Below, piece after piece: positions 8,615 through 18,556 of a stretch of 52,979 bases of DNA. The stretch lies in contig JAAZKT010000028.1 of assembly GCA_012799695.1 (NCBI GenBank), forward strand, positions 1 to 52,979. The letters run 5' to 3'. The number at the start of each line of letters is the position of its first letter. Positions within the stretch are counted from its first letter, which is position 1. The notes beneath the pieces were generated by a model, which did not search any database, was not told the DNA's origin, and saw only the letters and a program-made list of their open reading frames with translations. Made by a program: the position numbers and the translations under genes. This DNA comes from Clostridiaceae bacterium (GTDB lineage Bacteria > Bacillota > Clostridia > Saccharofermentanales > DTU023).

Positions 8615-11207
8615 CTTCGTCAGTACTCTCTTCCAAATCATCGACATATACTTCGTCGTCAAGGTCGTCCGGCACGGCGCCGTTGACGGTTTCATGTTCG
8701 CATTCTTCATCGGGCGATACGACAGACATATCGACGACTAGCCCTTCACGGACTCTCATCAGCGTGACGCCTGACGTGATGCGCCCCATAATGGGAATCT
8801 CCCTCGCACGGAAACGGATGATGATACCGTGATCGTTGATAAGAAGAACATCGTCTTCGTCTGTCACCTCGGCGACACCGATCAGTTGCCCGGTGCGTCT
8901 TGTCGTCCTATACGTGATAAGCCCCACGCCGTGGCGATTCTGAACGCGGTATTCCGAGAGAGAAGTACGCTTGCCGAATCCGTTTTCAGTGACGACGAGG
9001 AGCGTTCCGTCGCCGTCCGTCGTGATCATGCCGATTACCTGATCGTCTTCGCTCAATTTGATGCCGTTAACACCCATCGTGTTTCTCGCAGTAGCGCGGA
9101 CGCTCGATTCATTGAAACGGATCGACAACCCCTTGCGCGTGACGAGCAGGATGTCGTCCGCATCGTCCGATAGGCGTACATTGACGAGTTTATCGCCTTC
9201 GCGCATCTTAATCGCGATCAAACCGCCTTTGTGAATATTCCTGTAGTCGGAAAGCAACGTCTTCTTTACGAAACCGCCCGCCGTCGCCATGACGAGATTA
9301 CCGCCCTGGTCGTATGAGTCAATACGAATTAACGTGCGGACTTTTTCTTCCGGGTCAAGATGCAGCAGGTTGACAATCGCAATGCCTCGCGCCGTCCGAC
9401 TGAACTCGGGCACTTGATAGCCCTTTAGCTCGTAGACTTTCCCGAAATCGGTAAAGAATAACAGCGTTTGGTGCGTCGATGTGATGATGATCGTATCGAC
9501 GTAGTCATCCTCTCGCGTCTGCATTGCCGTGATTCCACGTCCGCCTCGGTGCTGAGCGCTGTACACATCGACAGGCATCCGCTTGATGTAGCCGGCTTTC
9601 GACATGGCAATAACGACTTGTTCCTCTTCGATCAATTCCTCGTCATCGATCTCGTATTCTCCGGCAGGCAGTATTTCTGTTCGCCTGTCATCGCCATACT
9701 TATCCGCGATCGCCTGCAGCTCTTTTTTCATCTCTACATGAAGGAGCGATTCATCGCCGAGGATCAACTTGAACCCTTTGATCTTATCCGTTAAATCAAC
9801 GTTCTCCGCCAACAGTTTCTCGCGTTCAAGACCCGACAGACGCCCGAGTCGCATGTCGACGACGTGTTGCGATTGCTTCTCGGACAATCCGAAACGCTCA
9901 CAGAGACGAGTTTTCGCCGTCTCCTCGTCGGCAGACTGACGGATGATCGTGATGACCTCATCGATGTGATCAATCGCGAGTTGCAATCCTTCAACGAGAT
10001 GGAGCCTCGCTTCCGCGCGCGCCAAATCAAAACTGATGCGGCGTGTGATGACCTCCGCCTGATGCTTGATAAAATGCTCGAGCATATCTTTCAGGCTGAG
10101 AAGCACCGGAACGTACTTGCCGTCCTCGGACACAAGCGCGAGCATGGTCGCGCCGAACGTATCCTGCAATTGCGTATGCCTGTACAACTGATTCAATACG
10201 ACCATCGGTGTCGCGTCGCGCCGCAGCTCTACGACGATACGAATATCGTCGTGGCGATCCGATTCGTCGCGCACGTCGGATATGCCCTCGATACGCTTAT
10301 CCTTGACCAACTCGGCGATCCTTTCGATCAGGCGCGCTTTATTGACCATATAGGGAAGCGACTTGATGATAATGCGATAACGGTTGTTAGTGATTTCCTC
10401 AATCTCCGCGTGACCGCGCACGACGATACGCCCGCGCCCGCGTCTGTAAGCCGCACGAGTTCCCGAGACGCCCATGATTTGAGCGCCCGTCGGGAAGTCG
10501 GGTGCAGGAATGAACTCCATCAGGTCATCGATCGTCGCATCTGGGTTGTCGATCAGAAAAATCGTGCCCGCGATCACTTCGCGCAGATTGTGCGGCGGAA
10601 TGTTCGTCACCATTCCGACAGCGATACCCGTAGAACCTGAAACAAGCAGGTTGGGAAATCCCGCAGGCAAGACGGTCGGCTCCTCAAAGCGATCGTCATA
10701 GTTAGGCTTAAAATCGACCGTATCCTTGTTCAAGTCGGACATCATCTCGCCTGCGAGACGTGTCAGGCGCGCTTCCGTATAACGATAAGCGGCAGGCGGG
10801 TCACCGTCTCTCGATCCGAAGTTGCCATGACCGTCAACGAACGGGTAACGCATCGAGAAATCTTGCGCCAATCGAACGAGCGCATCGTAGACGCTCTGGT
10901 CGCCATGCGGATGAAAACGCCCGAGCACGTCACCGATCGTCGTCGCGCTTTTGCGATGTGGTTTGTCCGCGGTAAACCCTTGCGTATACATGGAGTAAAG
11001 GATTCTACGGTGTACGGGTTTAAGTCCGTCGCGCACGTCGGGTAGCGCACGATCCGAGATAACGCTCATGGCGTAATCGATAAAGGACTTTTTCATTTCC
11101 TGGTCGAGATCGACCGGTATGACAACGTTATCAGGGTTCTGAAATGCCGCGTCGACAGCTTCTTCGCGTTGCTGATAATCGTTTTTATTGTTTGGCTCCG
11201 ATGCCAT
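8601..11207 (-). CDS. gyrA: DNA gyrase subunit A
   Basis: RALPDVRDGLKPVHRRILYSM, FHPHGDQSVYDALVRLAQDFS, AAYRYTEARL active-site Tyr region, and GyrA box QHRGGRG. Start MASEPNNKN after AGGGAGG; the track ORF starts at 11255. Confidence 0.96.
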   Translation of the reverse strand: MASEPNNKNDYQQREEAVDAAFQNPDNVVIPVDLDQEMKKSFIDYAMSVISDRALPDVRDGLKPVHRRILYSMYTQGFTADKPHRKSATTIGDVLGRFHPHGDQSVYDALVRLAQDFSMRYPFVDGHGNFGSRDGDPPAAYRYTEARLTRLAGEMMSDLNKDTVDFKPNYDDRFEEPTVLPAGFPNLLVSGSTGIAVGMVTNIPPHNLREVIAGTIFLIDNPDATIDDLMEFIPAPDFPTGAQIMGVSGTRAAYRRGRGRIVVRGHAEIEEITNNRYRIIIKSLPYMVNKARLIERIAELVKDKRIEGISDVRDESDRHDDIRIVVELRRDATPMVVLNQLYRHTQLQDTFGATMLALVSEDGKYVPVLLSLKDMLEHFIKHQAEVITRRISFDLARAEARLHLVEGLQLAIDHIDEVITIIRQSADEETAKTRLCERFGLSEKQSQHVVDMRLGRLSGLEREKLLAENVDLTDKIKGFKLILGDESLLHVEMKKELQAIADKYGDDRRTEILPAGEYEIDDEELIEEEQVVIAMSKAGYIKRMPVDVYSAQHRGGRGITAMQTREDDYVDTIIITSTHQTLLFFTDFGKVYELKGYQVPEFSRTARGIAIVNLLHLDPEEKVRTLIRIDSYDQGGNLVMATAGGFVKKTLLSDYRNIHKGGLIAIKMREGDKLVNVRLSDDADDILLVTRKGLSIRFNESSVRATARNTMGVNGIKLSEDDQVIGMITTDGDGTLLVVTENGFGKRTSLSEYRVQNRHGVGLITYRTTRRTGQLIGVAEVTDEDDVLLINDHGIIIRFRAREIPIMGRITSGVTLMRVREGLVVDMSVVSPDEECEHETVNGAVPDDLDDEVYVDDLEESTDEEELS

Positions 11208-11389
11208 AAATTCCTCCCTTTTCTTCATGGAAAAATAGTGTAAAAAAGAGAACATTTCCGAGCTTTTATATCATTTATATTTTACCACAGACGGCGGCAA
11301 AACGCCTGTAAAAAAGAGCGCAAAAATGCTCAATATCAGCCTCTTAAAAGCGCTATTAGCCGTGCATCGGCACGTTTTTTAAAAATCAA

Positions 11390-11548
11390 TCAAAGAGGAT
11401 TTTTCTTGATGGTTGCCATTCGCCGCGGATACCGCGAAGGCGTGGGAAAAAGTTTTTTTATGATGACGAGTGAACGCGCATGATCGGTGTCGGGAAGCTC
11501 GTAACGGACAACTTTTTCAGTCCTCGCCTTCAACTCTTTGAGAGCTCG
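11390..11548 (-). pseudogene. rsmG: C-terminal region of rsmG separated from the main ORF by an in-frame TAA
   Basis: Same frame immediately after TAA (11549-11551): RALKELKARTEKVVRYELPDTDHARSLVIIKKLFPTPSRYPRRMATIKKNPL* with stop TGA at 11390-11392. This matches the family C-terminus (TP..YPR..G...K.PL). Confidence 0.85.
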
Positions 11549-12112
11549 TTACGATTCAGCCGTTTCATCGTCTCGACCTTTCATGGCGATGAATAGACCG
11601 CCCGGTCTAACGAGCGGGAGCGACAGTTCGAGAAGAGTCGGCAATGCCGTGACGGCTCGCGCGACGGCGACGTCGAATTGATCACGGTACAGATGATCTC
11701 TGCCGAGCTCTTCCGCACGGCCATGAATCGTGCAAGCATGATCGATGTCGAGAAGTTCAACCGCGCTCTCAAGGAAATCCGTTTTCTTACGAACGGAGTC
11801 GAGCAAAGTGACATCGAGGTCGGAACGAACGATCTTGAGCGCAAGACCTGGAAACCCCGCACCGGAACCGACGTCAATCAGCGTCGAGCCCTTTGGAATA
11901 TAGGGGCAAAGCATCCAGCTATCTTGAAGATGACGCGTCCCGATCGATTCGTCATCCGTGATCGCCGTCAAGTTGACCGTCTCATTGACTTTCTTCAAAT
12001 GATCGACGAAAAGCGTCGTTTGCCGAACGACTTCCGGCGATGCGTCGATACTCGCAAGCTCAAGCGCTTTGACGATGATACGCTCGTCCACGACCGCCCC
12101 TAACCGTTCCAC
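11549..12112 (-). CDS. rsmG: 16S rRNA (guanine527-N7)-methyltransferase RsmG, C-terminally truncated by an in-frame stop
   Basis: LIDVGSGAGFPGLALKI SAM-binding motif, VARAVTALPTLLELSLPLVRPGGLFIAMKG; adjacent to mnmG as in many bacteria. Confidence 0.9.
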   Translation of the reverse strand: MERLGAVVDERIIVKALELASIDASPEVVRQTTLFVDHLKKVNETVNLTAITDDESIGTRHLQDSWMLCPYIPKGSTLIDVGSGAGFPGLALKIVRSDLDVTLLDSVRKKTDFLESAVELLDIDHACTIHGRAEELGRDHLYRDQFDVAVARAVTALPTLLELSLPLVRPGGLFIAMKGRDDETAES

Positions 12113-14028
12113 TGCTCCATATAGACGAGCAACACCTGGATATCGGCAGGAGAGACACCCGAGATGCGGCTCGCCTGACCGATCGATTGAGGTCGGCGCT
12201 CACTGAGTTTCTGTCGCGCTTCAAGGCGAAGACCTCTGATGCGTTCGTAATCGATCTCGCTCGGGAGGCGCTTATGCTCCAGCTTCTTAAACCTCTCCAC
12301 ACGATCTCGCTCCATCCTGAGATAACCCTCGTACCGAATCTGTATCTCGACCGATTCCTGCACCGACGGCGGCAACTCCTGACGCTCTGGATCGAGCGGC
12401 GCCAACATCTCGTAATTGAGCTCAGGTCTCTTGAGGAGATCGTACAGTCGAGTCGTCGACTTGAGAGGTGTGCTCCCTGCGTCCTGCAAAATGCGATCCG
12501 ACAGCTTGGACTTGCGGACACGCACCTCGCTCAAGCGCTCCTTCTCGCCATCGATCATCCGCTGTTTTTCAAGAAAGCGCTGCCAACGCTCTTCTGAGAG
12601 CAGACCGACCTCGTATCCGATCGGCGACAACCTGGCATCCGCATTATCTTGGCGTAAAAGCAAGCGATATTCCGCACGAGAGGTCATCAGACGATACGGC
12701 TCGTTCGTGCCCTTTGTCACAAGGTCATCGATCAGAACGCCGATATAACCTTCCGAACGGTCAATGATGAGAGGCTCCTCTCCTCGTTGCTTCCGGACGG
12801 CGTTTATGCCTGCTATAAGCCCTTGTGCCGCCGCCTCCTCGTATCCCGACGATCCATTGATTTGACCTGCGAGAAACAGTCCCTCAATCCCTTTCACTTC
12901 AAGAGATAATTCCAAAACGGTCGGATCGACACAGAGATATTCGATGGCGTAAGCGGGACGCATCATTTCGGCATTTTCCATCCCCGGGACTGTCTTGAGC
13001 ATCGCGCGCTGAATCTCCTCCGGCATGGACGTCGAGAGACCGGAAGCGTACATCTCTTGTGTATCCAAACCTGTCGGTTCGAGAAATACGTGATGACGTG
13101 AATGACTGGGGAATTTAACGATTTTATCTTCAATGGATGGACAGTACCGAGGTCCGACCCCCTCGATCACTCCGGAATAAAGAGGTGATCGGTCCATGTT
13201 GTCGGAGAGAAGTTGTTTCGTCGCATCCGTTGTCCACGTGATATAGCAGGCGAGTTCCGCCGCGGGGCGCCATGACGGGTCGTCCTCATGCTCAAAAGAA
13301 AAAGGTCTCGCATCACGGTCGGCTGCTTGAAGCTCCATCTGATCAAGATCGACACTGCGCCTGTGAAATCTTCCGGGCGTCCCTGTCTTGAAACGTCGAG
13401 TCGGCAACCCGAGCGCCGTCAAAGCGTCGCCTAAACCGCAAGCAGGAGCAAGCTGGTCGGGACCGGAACTGCGTACCGAATCGCCGATAATAACGCGCGC
13501 ATCGAGAAAAGTACCGGGACAGAGAATCACTTCGCTCGCCACGTAAAGCGAACCGGTCGCCGCAACAACGCCCTCCATTTTTCTTTTACCCTTTACGCCC
13601 GCGACAAGAAGCCCCGTGATCTCCTGCTGAATCAATGAGAGAAGCGGTTCCGATTCGAGCACTTCTTTCATCCCGCGTTGGTAGCCCGTGCGATCCATCT
13701 GCGCGCGAGGCGACATGACGGCAGGACCTTTCGTAGCGTTCAGCATACGATACTGGATCATATGCCGATCCGCCAATCGCCCCATCTCGCCTCCGAGGGC
13801 GTCGATCTCCCTGACCATTTGTCCTTTTGCCGTGCCGCCGATGTTGGGATTGCACGGCAAATTTGCGAGGCTGTCGAGCGTCATCGTAAACAGCAGAACG
13901 CGGCGCCCGAGACGTGCCGCCGCAAGCGCCGCCTCACAACCGGCGTGACCGGCGCCGACGACAATGATATCGGCCTCTCCGGCGACAAAGGCATTTTCTT
14001 TATTGCGTGCTTCAGCGAGAGACAACAT
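12100..14028 (-). CDS. mnmG: tRNA uridine-5-carboxymethylaminomethyl modification enzyme MnmG (GidA)
   Basis: DIIVVGAGHAGCEAALAAARLG FAD motif, PCNPNIGGTAKGQMVREIDALGG; neighbours mnmE and rsmG. Confidence 0.96.
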   Translation of the reverse strand: MLSLAEARNKENAFVAGEADIIVVGAGHAGCEAALAAARLGRRVLLFTMTLDSLANLPCNPNIGGTAKGQMVREIDALGGEMGRLADRHMIQYRMLNATKGPAVMSPRAQMDRTGYQRGMKEVLESEPLLSLIQQEITGLLVAGVKGKRKMEGVVAATGSLYVASEVILCPGTFLDARVIIGDSVRSSGPDQLAPACGLGDALTALGLPTRRFKTGTPGRFHRRSVDLDQMELQAADRDARPFSFEHEDDPSWRPAAELACYITWTTDATKQLLSDNMDRSPLYSGVIEGVGPRYCPSIEDKIVKFPSHSRHHVFLEPTGLDTQEMYASGLSTSMPEEIQRAMLKTVPGMENAEMMRPAYAIEYLCVDPTVLELSLEVKGIEGLFLAGQINGSSGYEEAAAQGLIAGINAVRKQRGEEPLIIDRSEGYIGVLIDDLVTKGTNEPYRLMTSRAEYRLLLRQDNADARLSPIGYEVGLLSEERWQRFLEKQRMIDGEKERLSEVRVRKSKLSDRILQDAGSTPLKSTTRLYDLLKRPELNYEMLAPLDPERQELPPSVQESVEIQIRYEGYLRMERDRVERFKKLEHKRLPSEIDYERIRGLRLEARQKLSERRPQSIGQASRISGVSPADIQVLLVYMEQWNG

Positions 14029-14030
14029 CG

Positions 14031-15500
14031 CTATTTACCGATACAGAACCGGCTGAAAATCTTCTCGATCAACGTCTCGGAGACGTCTTCACCCGTAATG
14101 GTCGAGAGCTCCGTCAGCGCTTCTTTCAACGAGATGGCGACCAGATCGAATGAAAGACCCGCCTGAAGGTCGGCTCTCGCGCGACCGACAAGCTCAACGG
14201 CGCGGTCGACGGCGACCTTATGGCGCGCATGCGTCAGCATACCGTGACTATGTCCTTCACCGTGCGATTTCACCTGTTCGTGACTGGTAACGGAGAGAGT
14301 TTCCTCCGTAAAACTGAGAATCCCGCCTTCAATGAAACGCACCAGTATCTCCTTAAGGCGATGCAAATCGTCTTCGGAGCGGTCCGACCATGTCAGCGTA
14401 GGCAAATCCGGGAAACGTTCCGCAGCGTAATACGCAGGATCTTCTTCAGCAGGAAGCGTCGGACGCAGGTCGTCCTTGCCCAATATGAGGAGAAGCTCCT
14501 TCCCCTCCTCGAGACATCTCTCAATCCGAGTTTCCTCCTGCAGGCGCTCGTCCTCGGGGGGCAATGGCGGTGACAAGACCCATAAAACGAGATCAGCCGC
14601 GCGCAATGCATTTTCCGCGCGCATGATCCCCTCGCGCTCAATGGGATCCTGACTGTCAATTGCAAGTCCTGCCGTGTCGGTCAAATGAACTAGGTATCCG
14701 TTCAGCGTGAGATCGATCTCGACCGTATCGCGCGTCGTGCCGGGGATATTGCTGACAATCGCACGGTCACGTCCTGAAAGAGCGTTGAGGATTGATGATT
14801 TGCCGACATTGGGACTGCCCGCGATCACGACGGCGAGTCCTTCACGTATGATGCGTCCGCCGGCGAAACTGTCTGCCAAGAGGCGTAACTCGTGCTCCGA
14901 GTGCTCCAATTCATGCACGAGCAGTTCACGATCCTCCGGGCGTTCCTCCTCCTCATCCCAATCCAATAACATTTCAAGCCGGGCGAGCGCTCCGTAGAGA
15001 TGATCGGTCCTTTCGTGTATGACGCGCGAAACGCCGCCCGTCAGTTGCCGGTACGCCACTTGCGCCTGTTTCTCGGCTTGAGCGCCGATCATATCCATCA
15101 CGGCTTCCGCGGCTGTGAGGTCCATTTTCCCATTGAAAAACGCTCGTCGGCTAAACTCGCCGGGTCCGGCCGCGCGGGCGCCGGCGGCGAGCACGCTGTC
15201 GAGAACAGCTTGGCGAATTGCCTGCCCGCCATGGCAAGAAATTTCGTAGACGTCTTCACCTGTGTACGAATAAGGCGCTCGAAAACAAGCGAGCACCACC
15301 TCGTCGATTGAACCCCAGTAGCCATGCGCGAGCGTATAACCTTCCATGGCGGAAGGCTTTTTGAATCGCGAAGATGAGGCCACAAACAGACGATCACATA
15401 TCGATGCCGCAAGAGGGCCTGAAATGCGAAGAACCGCCAGGCCGCTTTCGCCCGGCGGTGTCGAAAATGCCGCGATCGTATCCAAGTCCATATCAATCAT
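14031..15500 (-). CDS. mnmE: tRNA modification GTPase MnmE (TrmE)
   Basis: DTIAAFSTPPGESGLAVLRISG, G1 GSPNVGKSSILNAL, G3 DTAGL, C-terminal FCIGK. Start at MIDMDLDTIAA. Confidence 0.95.
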   Translation of the reverse strand: MIDMDLDTIAAFSTPPGESGLAVLRISGPLAASICDRLFVASSSRFKKPSAMEGYTLAHGYWGSIDEVVLACFRAPYSYTGEDVYEISCHGGQAIRQAVLDSVLAAGARAAGPGEFSRRAFFNGKMDLTAAEAVMDMIGAQAEKQAQVAYRQLTGGVSRVIHERTDHLYGALARLEMLLDWDEEEERPEDRELLVHELEHSEHELRLLADSFAGGRIIREGLAVVIAGSPNVGKSSILNALSGRDRAIVSNIPGTTRDTVEIDLTLNGYLVHLTDTAGLAIDSQDPIEREGIMRAENALRAADLVLWVLSPPLPPEDERLQEETRIERCLEEGKELLLILGKDDLRPTLPAEEDPAYYAAERFPDLPTLTWSDRSEDDLHRLKEILVRFIEGGILSFTEETLSVTSHEQVKSHGEGHSHGMLTHARHKVAVDRAVELVGRARADLQAGLSFDLVAISLKEALTELSTITGEDVSETLIEKIFSRFCIGK

Positions 15501-15504
15501 GGTG

Positions 15505-16281
15505 TCAGTCGATAATCTCCAAACCTGCCGTCGGTGCGATGACGACATAGCGGCGCGGATCGGTACCTTCGCTGTACGTCGTAATGCCGTCCGTATCACG
15601 AAGTGTTATATGGACAATGCGCCTCTCTGCCGGTGACATCGGTTTCATCTTCGATGCTCGCCCCCTGTCAAGAACGCGGTCAGCGATCTTTCTGGCTGTC
15701 TGTTGCAACCGCTGTTCGCGGCGGCGACGATAATCACCGACATCGACGACAACTCGTAAATGCTCATCAATCCACCGATTCGCAACGATGTTTGTCAGAT
15801 ACTGAATCGCATCTAACGTCTCACCATGACGACCAATCGCAACTCCGCCATCGTCGCTGATAATGTCGATATGAAGCGTGTTGTCTCCTCCGAGGTACGA
15901 TTCTATGCGCCCATGAATGCCGATTCCGGACAATACATCCTGCACGTAATCGAGTGCGGCATTTTCGGCGGGGACAAGTCCGCGCTGATCTTCAGGCACA
16001 CGCCATCCGTTCTCATCGGACGACTCCATATCGAAATCCTCATCATCAAGATCGACGCGTTCGTAGTCGTCTTCCTCGTCATCATCTTCTTCAAACGTAT
16101 CGTCATCGAGAATCGTCACGCGTACACATGCCGGACGGCGCCCGAAACCGAGCAAACCGCCTGTTTCCCCCTCATCCAGCACCTCGATCAGCACCATGTC
16201 TTCGCTGACGGATAATTCTTCCAATGCCTGCTTGACAGCTTGATCGACTGTCTTGCCTGTTGTTTCAATGGTGCGTTCCAT
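15505..16281 (-). CDS. khpB: Jag/KhpB RNA-binding protein (Jag_N, KH, R3H)
   Basis: MERTIETTGKTVDQAVKQALEELS...GGLLGFGRRPA, KH region GGVAIGRHGETLDAIQYLTNI, R3H-like PMSPAERRIVHITLRD. Lies between mnmE and yidC. Confidence 0.9.
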   Translation of the reverse strand: MERTIETTGKTVDQAVKQALEELSVSEDMVLIEVLDEGETGGLLGFGRRPACVRVTILDDDTFEEDDDEEDDYERVDLDDEDFDMESSDENGWRVPEDQRGLVPAENAALDYVQDVLSGIGIHGRIESYLGGDNTLHIDIISDDGGVAIGRHGETLDAIQYLTNIVANRWIDEHLRVVVDVGDYRRRREQRLQQTARKIADRVLDRGRASKMKPMSPAERRIVHITLRDTDGITTYSEGTDPRRYVVIAPTAGLEIID

Positions 16282-16421
16282 TCGGGTATCCTCCTCACGC
16301 ACATCGTAAAGCTTTTCGCAACACCGACACGCCTTCTAAACTCCATTGGATCGTGCGTCTCGATGTTTTACGTCATATTCATCTATTAACTTCGCGTCGC
16401 CGACGCGCATCTTTAAAAGAA

Positions 16422-17522
16422 TCACCCCTGATTGTCGCGATCCTTTAATTTGGATACAAGTTTTTTGAAAAAGCCGCCCTCTTCTTCATCTTCATCCGAA
16501 GAAGACGAATCTTTTCTCCGCGAGCGATCGAATGTTGCCTGCTCTTCCGCATATGCGAGACGCAGGGGCGTCACATAAAACTTGTAACCGAGTAACGATT
16601 GAATCAAATACATGATGTTCTGGAAAAGCCAGTACAGGCACATCGCTGAAGGCATGCTGAACATGGTAAACAGCATAACGATCGGCATGAAAACATTCAT
16701 TGTCTTCATCATACCGGCAGCTTGGTCGGGATTTTGACCGCGTTTGGCAGGGTTCGCCTTTTCACGCGCTTTCTCTTCTTTCGTCTTCTCGGGGCGCGCC
16801 GTACTCATCCGCATGACTCGCATCTGTAACCAGTAAGTGATCATCGTAATCAAAATCAATAGCACGAGCGGCAATTGCACGCGCCAGTCGGCACCGAACC
16901 ATTCCCACGGCTTATAAGATGGTGTCATCCCGAGATCGATGCCGAGAAAATTCGTATTGATCACCTGCGGCAGTTGAATCCAGCCATTCTGAACAGACTG
17001 TTGGAGCGCCGAACCGGAATCACGCAGCCCGTTTAGAATCGGAATATCCATGACGGCGATATTCTTGACCTGAGCCGCTGTCATCAATCCCTGTGCCTCC
17101 AGCACTTCGCCTATCTTTGTCACATTATAGAAGGGGACATTCGTAATGAAACGTAGAGGCGCGCGGAAAATGTAAATAATCGGCCAAATAATCGCCAACT
17201 GGAGAATTGAGGGCAAGCACCCCGATGTCATCGAAATGCCGTTTTCCTTGTAAAGTTTCTGCGTGAGCTCCTGAACTTTCTGCGCATTGTCAGGATAACG
17301 GCGCTTGATCTCGTTGATCTCGGATTGCAGCGTCTGTTGACGCAGCGTACCCCGCTGACTTCTGAGACCGAGCGGCAACAGGAGTGCGCGAATGATCACG
17401 GTGAAAAGGATAATAACGAGTCCATAATTGTTCAACCATGAATAAAGTCCGCCAAGAACCCACCCGAACAGCGAATACAGCGGATCCAACAAACCGAGTT
17501 GAACCGTAACAAATGATGTCAT
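16422..17522 (-). CDS. yidC: Membrane protein insertase YidC/OxaA
   Basis: Multi-pass protein with [33 protein letters not shown] and [15 protein letters not shown]; position in the rpmH-rnpA-yidD-yidC-jag order. Confidence 0.93.
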   Translation of the reverse strand: MTSFVTVQLGLLDPLYSLFGWVLGGLYSWLNNYGLVIILFTVIIRALLLPLGLRSQRGTLRQQTLQSEINEIKRRYPDNAQKVQELTQKLYKENGISMTSGCLPSILQLAIIWPIIYIFRAPLRFITNVPFYNVTKIGEVLEAQGLMTAAQVKNIAVMDIPILNGLRDSGSALQQSVQNGWIQLPQVINTNFLGIDLGMTPSYKPWEWFGADWRVQLPLVLLILITMITYWLQMRVMRMSTARPEKTKEEKAREKANPAKRGQNPDQAAGMMKTMNVFMPIVMLFTMFSMPSAMCLYWLFQNIMYLIQSLLGYKFYVTPLRLAYAEEQATFDRSRRKDSSSSDEDEEEGGFFKKLVSKLKDRDNQG

Positions 17523-17902
17523 GTCGCCTCTTTTCTTACCTTCCGCCCCCTACCATCAAATATGTCGGATGATCTTTGCGCGGAATGGTCATTTGTTTTT
17601 TTGTCGGGAACGGGATCATATCCTCCCCGGCAAAATGGATTGCATCGCAGGATTCTCCATATCGCAAGTCCCCCACCTTTAAGCGACCCATGTCGACGAA
17701 TTGCTTCAGCGGCATAAACGGAGCAGGTGGGATCGAATCGACAGCAACCTGGGTTTCCCGCAGATATGAAACGTTGATAAAAACTGATCAGATACAGCAT
17801 GCAGGAAGCCGTAACAGACGGCTTTCGCATTTTATCGCGTGTCAATACCGACGCATCCGCGCCGGAGTCATCTGTTTTATAATTGTGTACGCTATTCCGC
17901 AT
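17519..17902 (-). CDS. yidD: Membrane protein insertion efficiency factor YidD
   Basis: [58 protein letters not shown]. Confidence 0.93.
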   Translation of the reverse strand: MRNSVHNYKTDDSGADASVLTRDKMRKPSVTASCMLYLISFYQRFISAGNPGCCRFDPTCSVYAAEAIRRHGSLKGGGLAIWRILRCNPFCRGGYDPVPDKKTNDHSAQRSSDIFDGRGRKVRKEAT

Positions 17903-17905
17903 CGA

Positions 17906-18301
17906 TCAGCAACCTCCGGACTCAGCGAGTCGCACCGGTGGCCTGCCGACGCCCGATTCAATCAGGAGTCGATCCATCTCTTCGATTAAAGCACTCAATG
18001 TCGGTTCTTCCGCGTGTTTCCAACGATTCGTCACAATAAGATCAAAACCCGATAACAAGTCGACATGTCTAAGGCGAAAAGATTCACGTAGCAATCGCTT
18101 GACTCTGTTCCGTTGTACTGCCCCACGAATGGAGCGACTCACTGCAAATCCGATACGCGGATTTGCAATCGAATGAACCCCACGCCTCTTATTGACGTGA
18201 AGACTGATCCAACGGCCTCTGTAACATTTTCCATATCGATAAACACGGGAAAAATCACGGTTGTGCTTTAAACGATCAGCGCTCGCCGCATTCGATAACA
18301 T
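17906..18301 (-). CDS. rnpA: Ribonuclease P protein component
   Basis: Downstream of rpmH; RIGFAVSRSIRGAVQRNRVKRLLRESFR. Confidence 0.92.
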   Translation of the reverse strand: MLSNAASADRLKHNRDFSRVYRYGKCYRGRWISLHVNKRRGVHSIANPRIGFAVSRSIRGAVQRNRVKRLLRESFRLRHVDLLSGFDLIVTNRWKHAEEPTLSALIEEMDRLLIESGVGRPPVRLAESGGC

Positions 18302-18304
18302 TAA

Positions 18305-18439
18305 TTACAGCGAGATTCTGCTGCGACCCTTGAGCCTGCGTCTTTTTAAAATATTGCGTCCGGCTCTAGTTCGCATTCTTTTTCTGAAACCGTGTTCGCA
18401 CGAGCGTTGCTTGCGTTTCGGTTGGTAGGTGCGTTTCAT
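18305..18439 (-). CDS. rpmH: 50S ribosomal protein L34
   Basis: Translated by eye: [44 protein letters not shown]. Canonical L34 length and motif; too short for the ORF track. Confidence 0.95.
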   Translation of the reverse strand: MKRTYQPKRKQRSCEHGFRKRMRTRAGRNILKRRRLKGRSRISL

Positions 18440-18513
18440 ATATTCCCCCTATACATAGGTTAATTTATTATTAAGTGGACAATGATCCGTTTGTATGTAG
18501 GCATAACGTTGAA

Positions 18514-18543
18514 ATTATACTGAAAAAACAACCTCTGCGTCAA
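18514..18543 (-). promoter_or_regulatory. Sigma70-type promoter for rpmH
   Basis: Minus strand TTGACG-N18-TATAAT, about 75 nt upstream of the rpmH ATG. Confidence 0.7.
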
Positions 18544-18556
18544 CATAACCCCTGAA

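Noticed and set aside
9864-10640. 258-aa plus-strand ORF within gyrA
   Set aside because: Antisense to unambiguous gyrA coding sequence, no recognisable domain.
16393-16407. CGCGTC-GCC-GACGCG inverted repeat between jag and yidC
   Set aside because: Very short loop, no T tract, inside a GC-rich spacer of a conserved cluster; not distinguishable from chance.
18440-18556. Possible oriC/DnaA boxes next to rpmH
   Set aside because: No TTATCCACA-like boxes or AT-rich unwinding repeats found and dnaA is absent; the gap is explained by the rpmH promoter.
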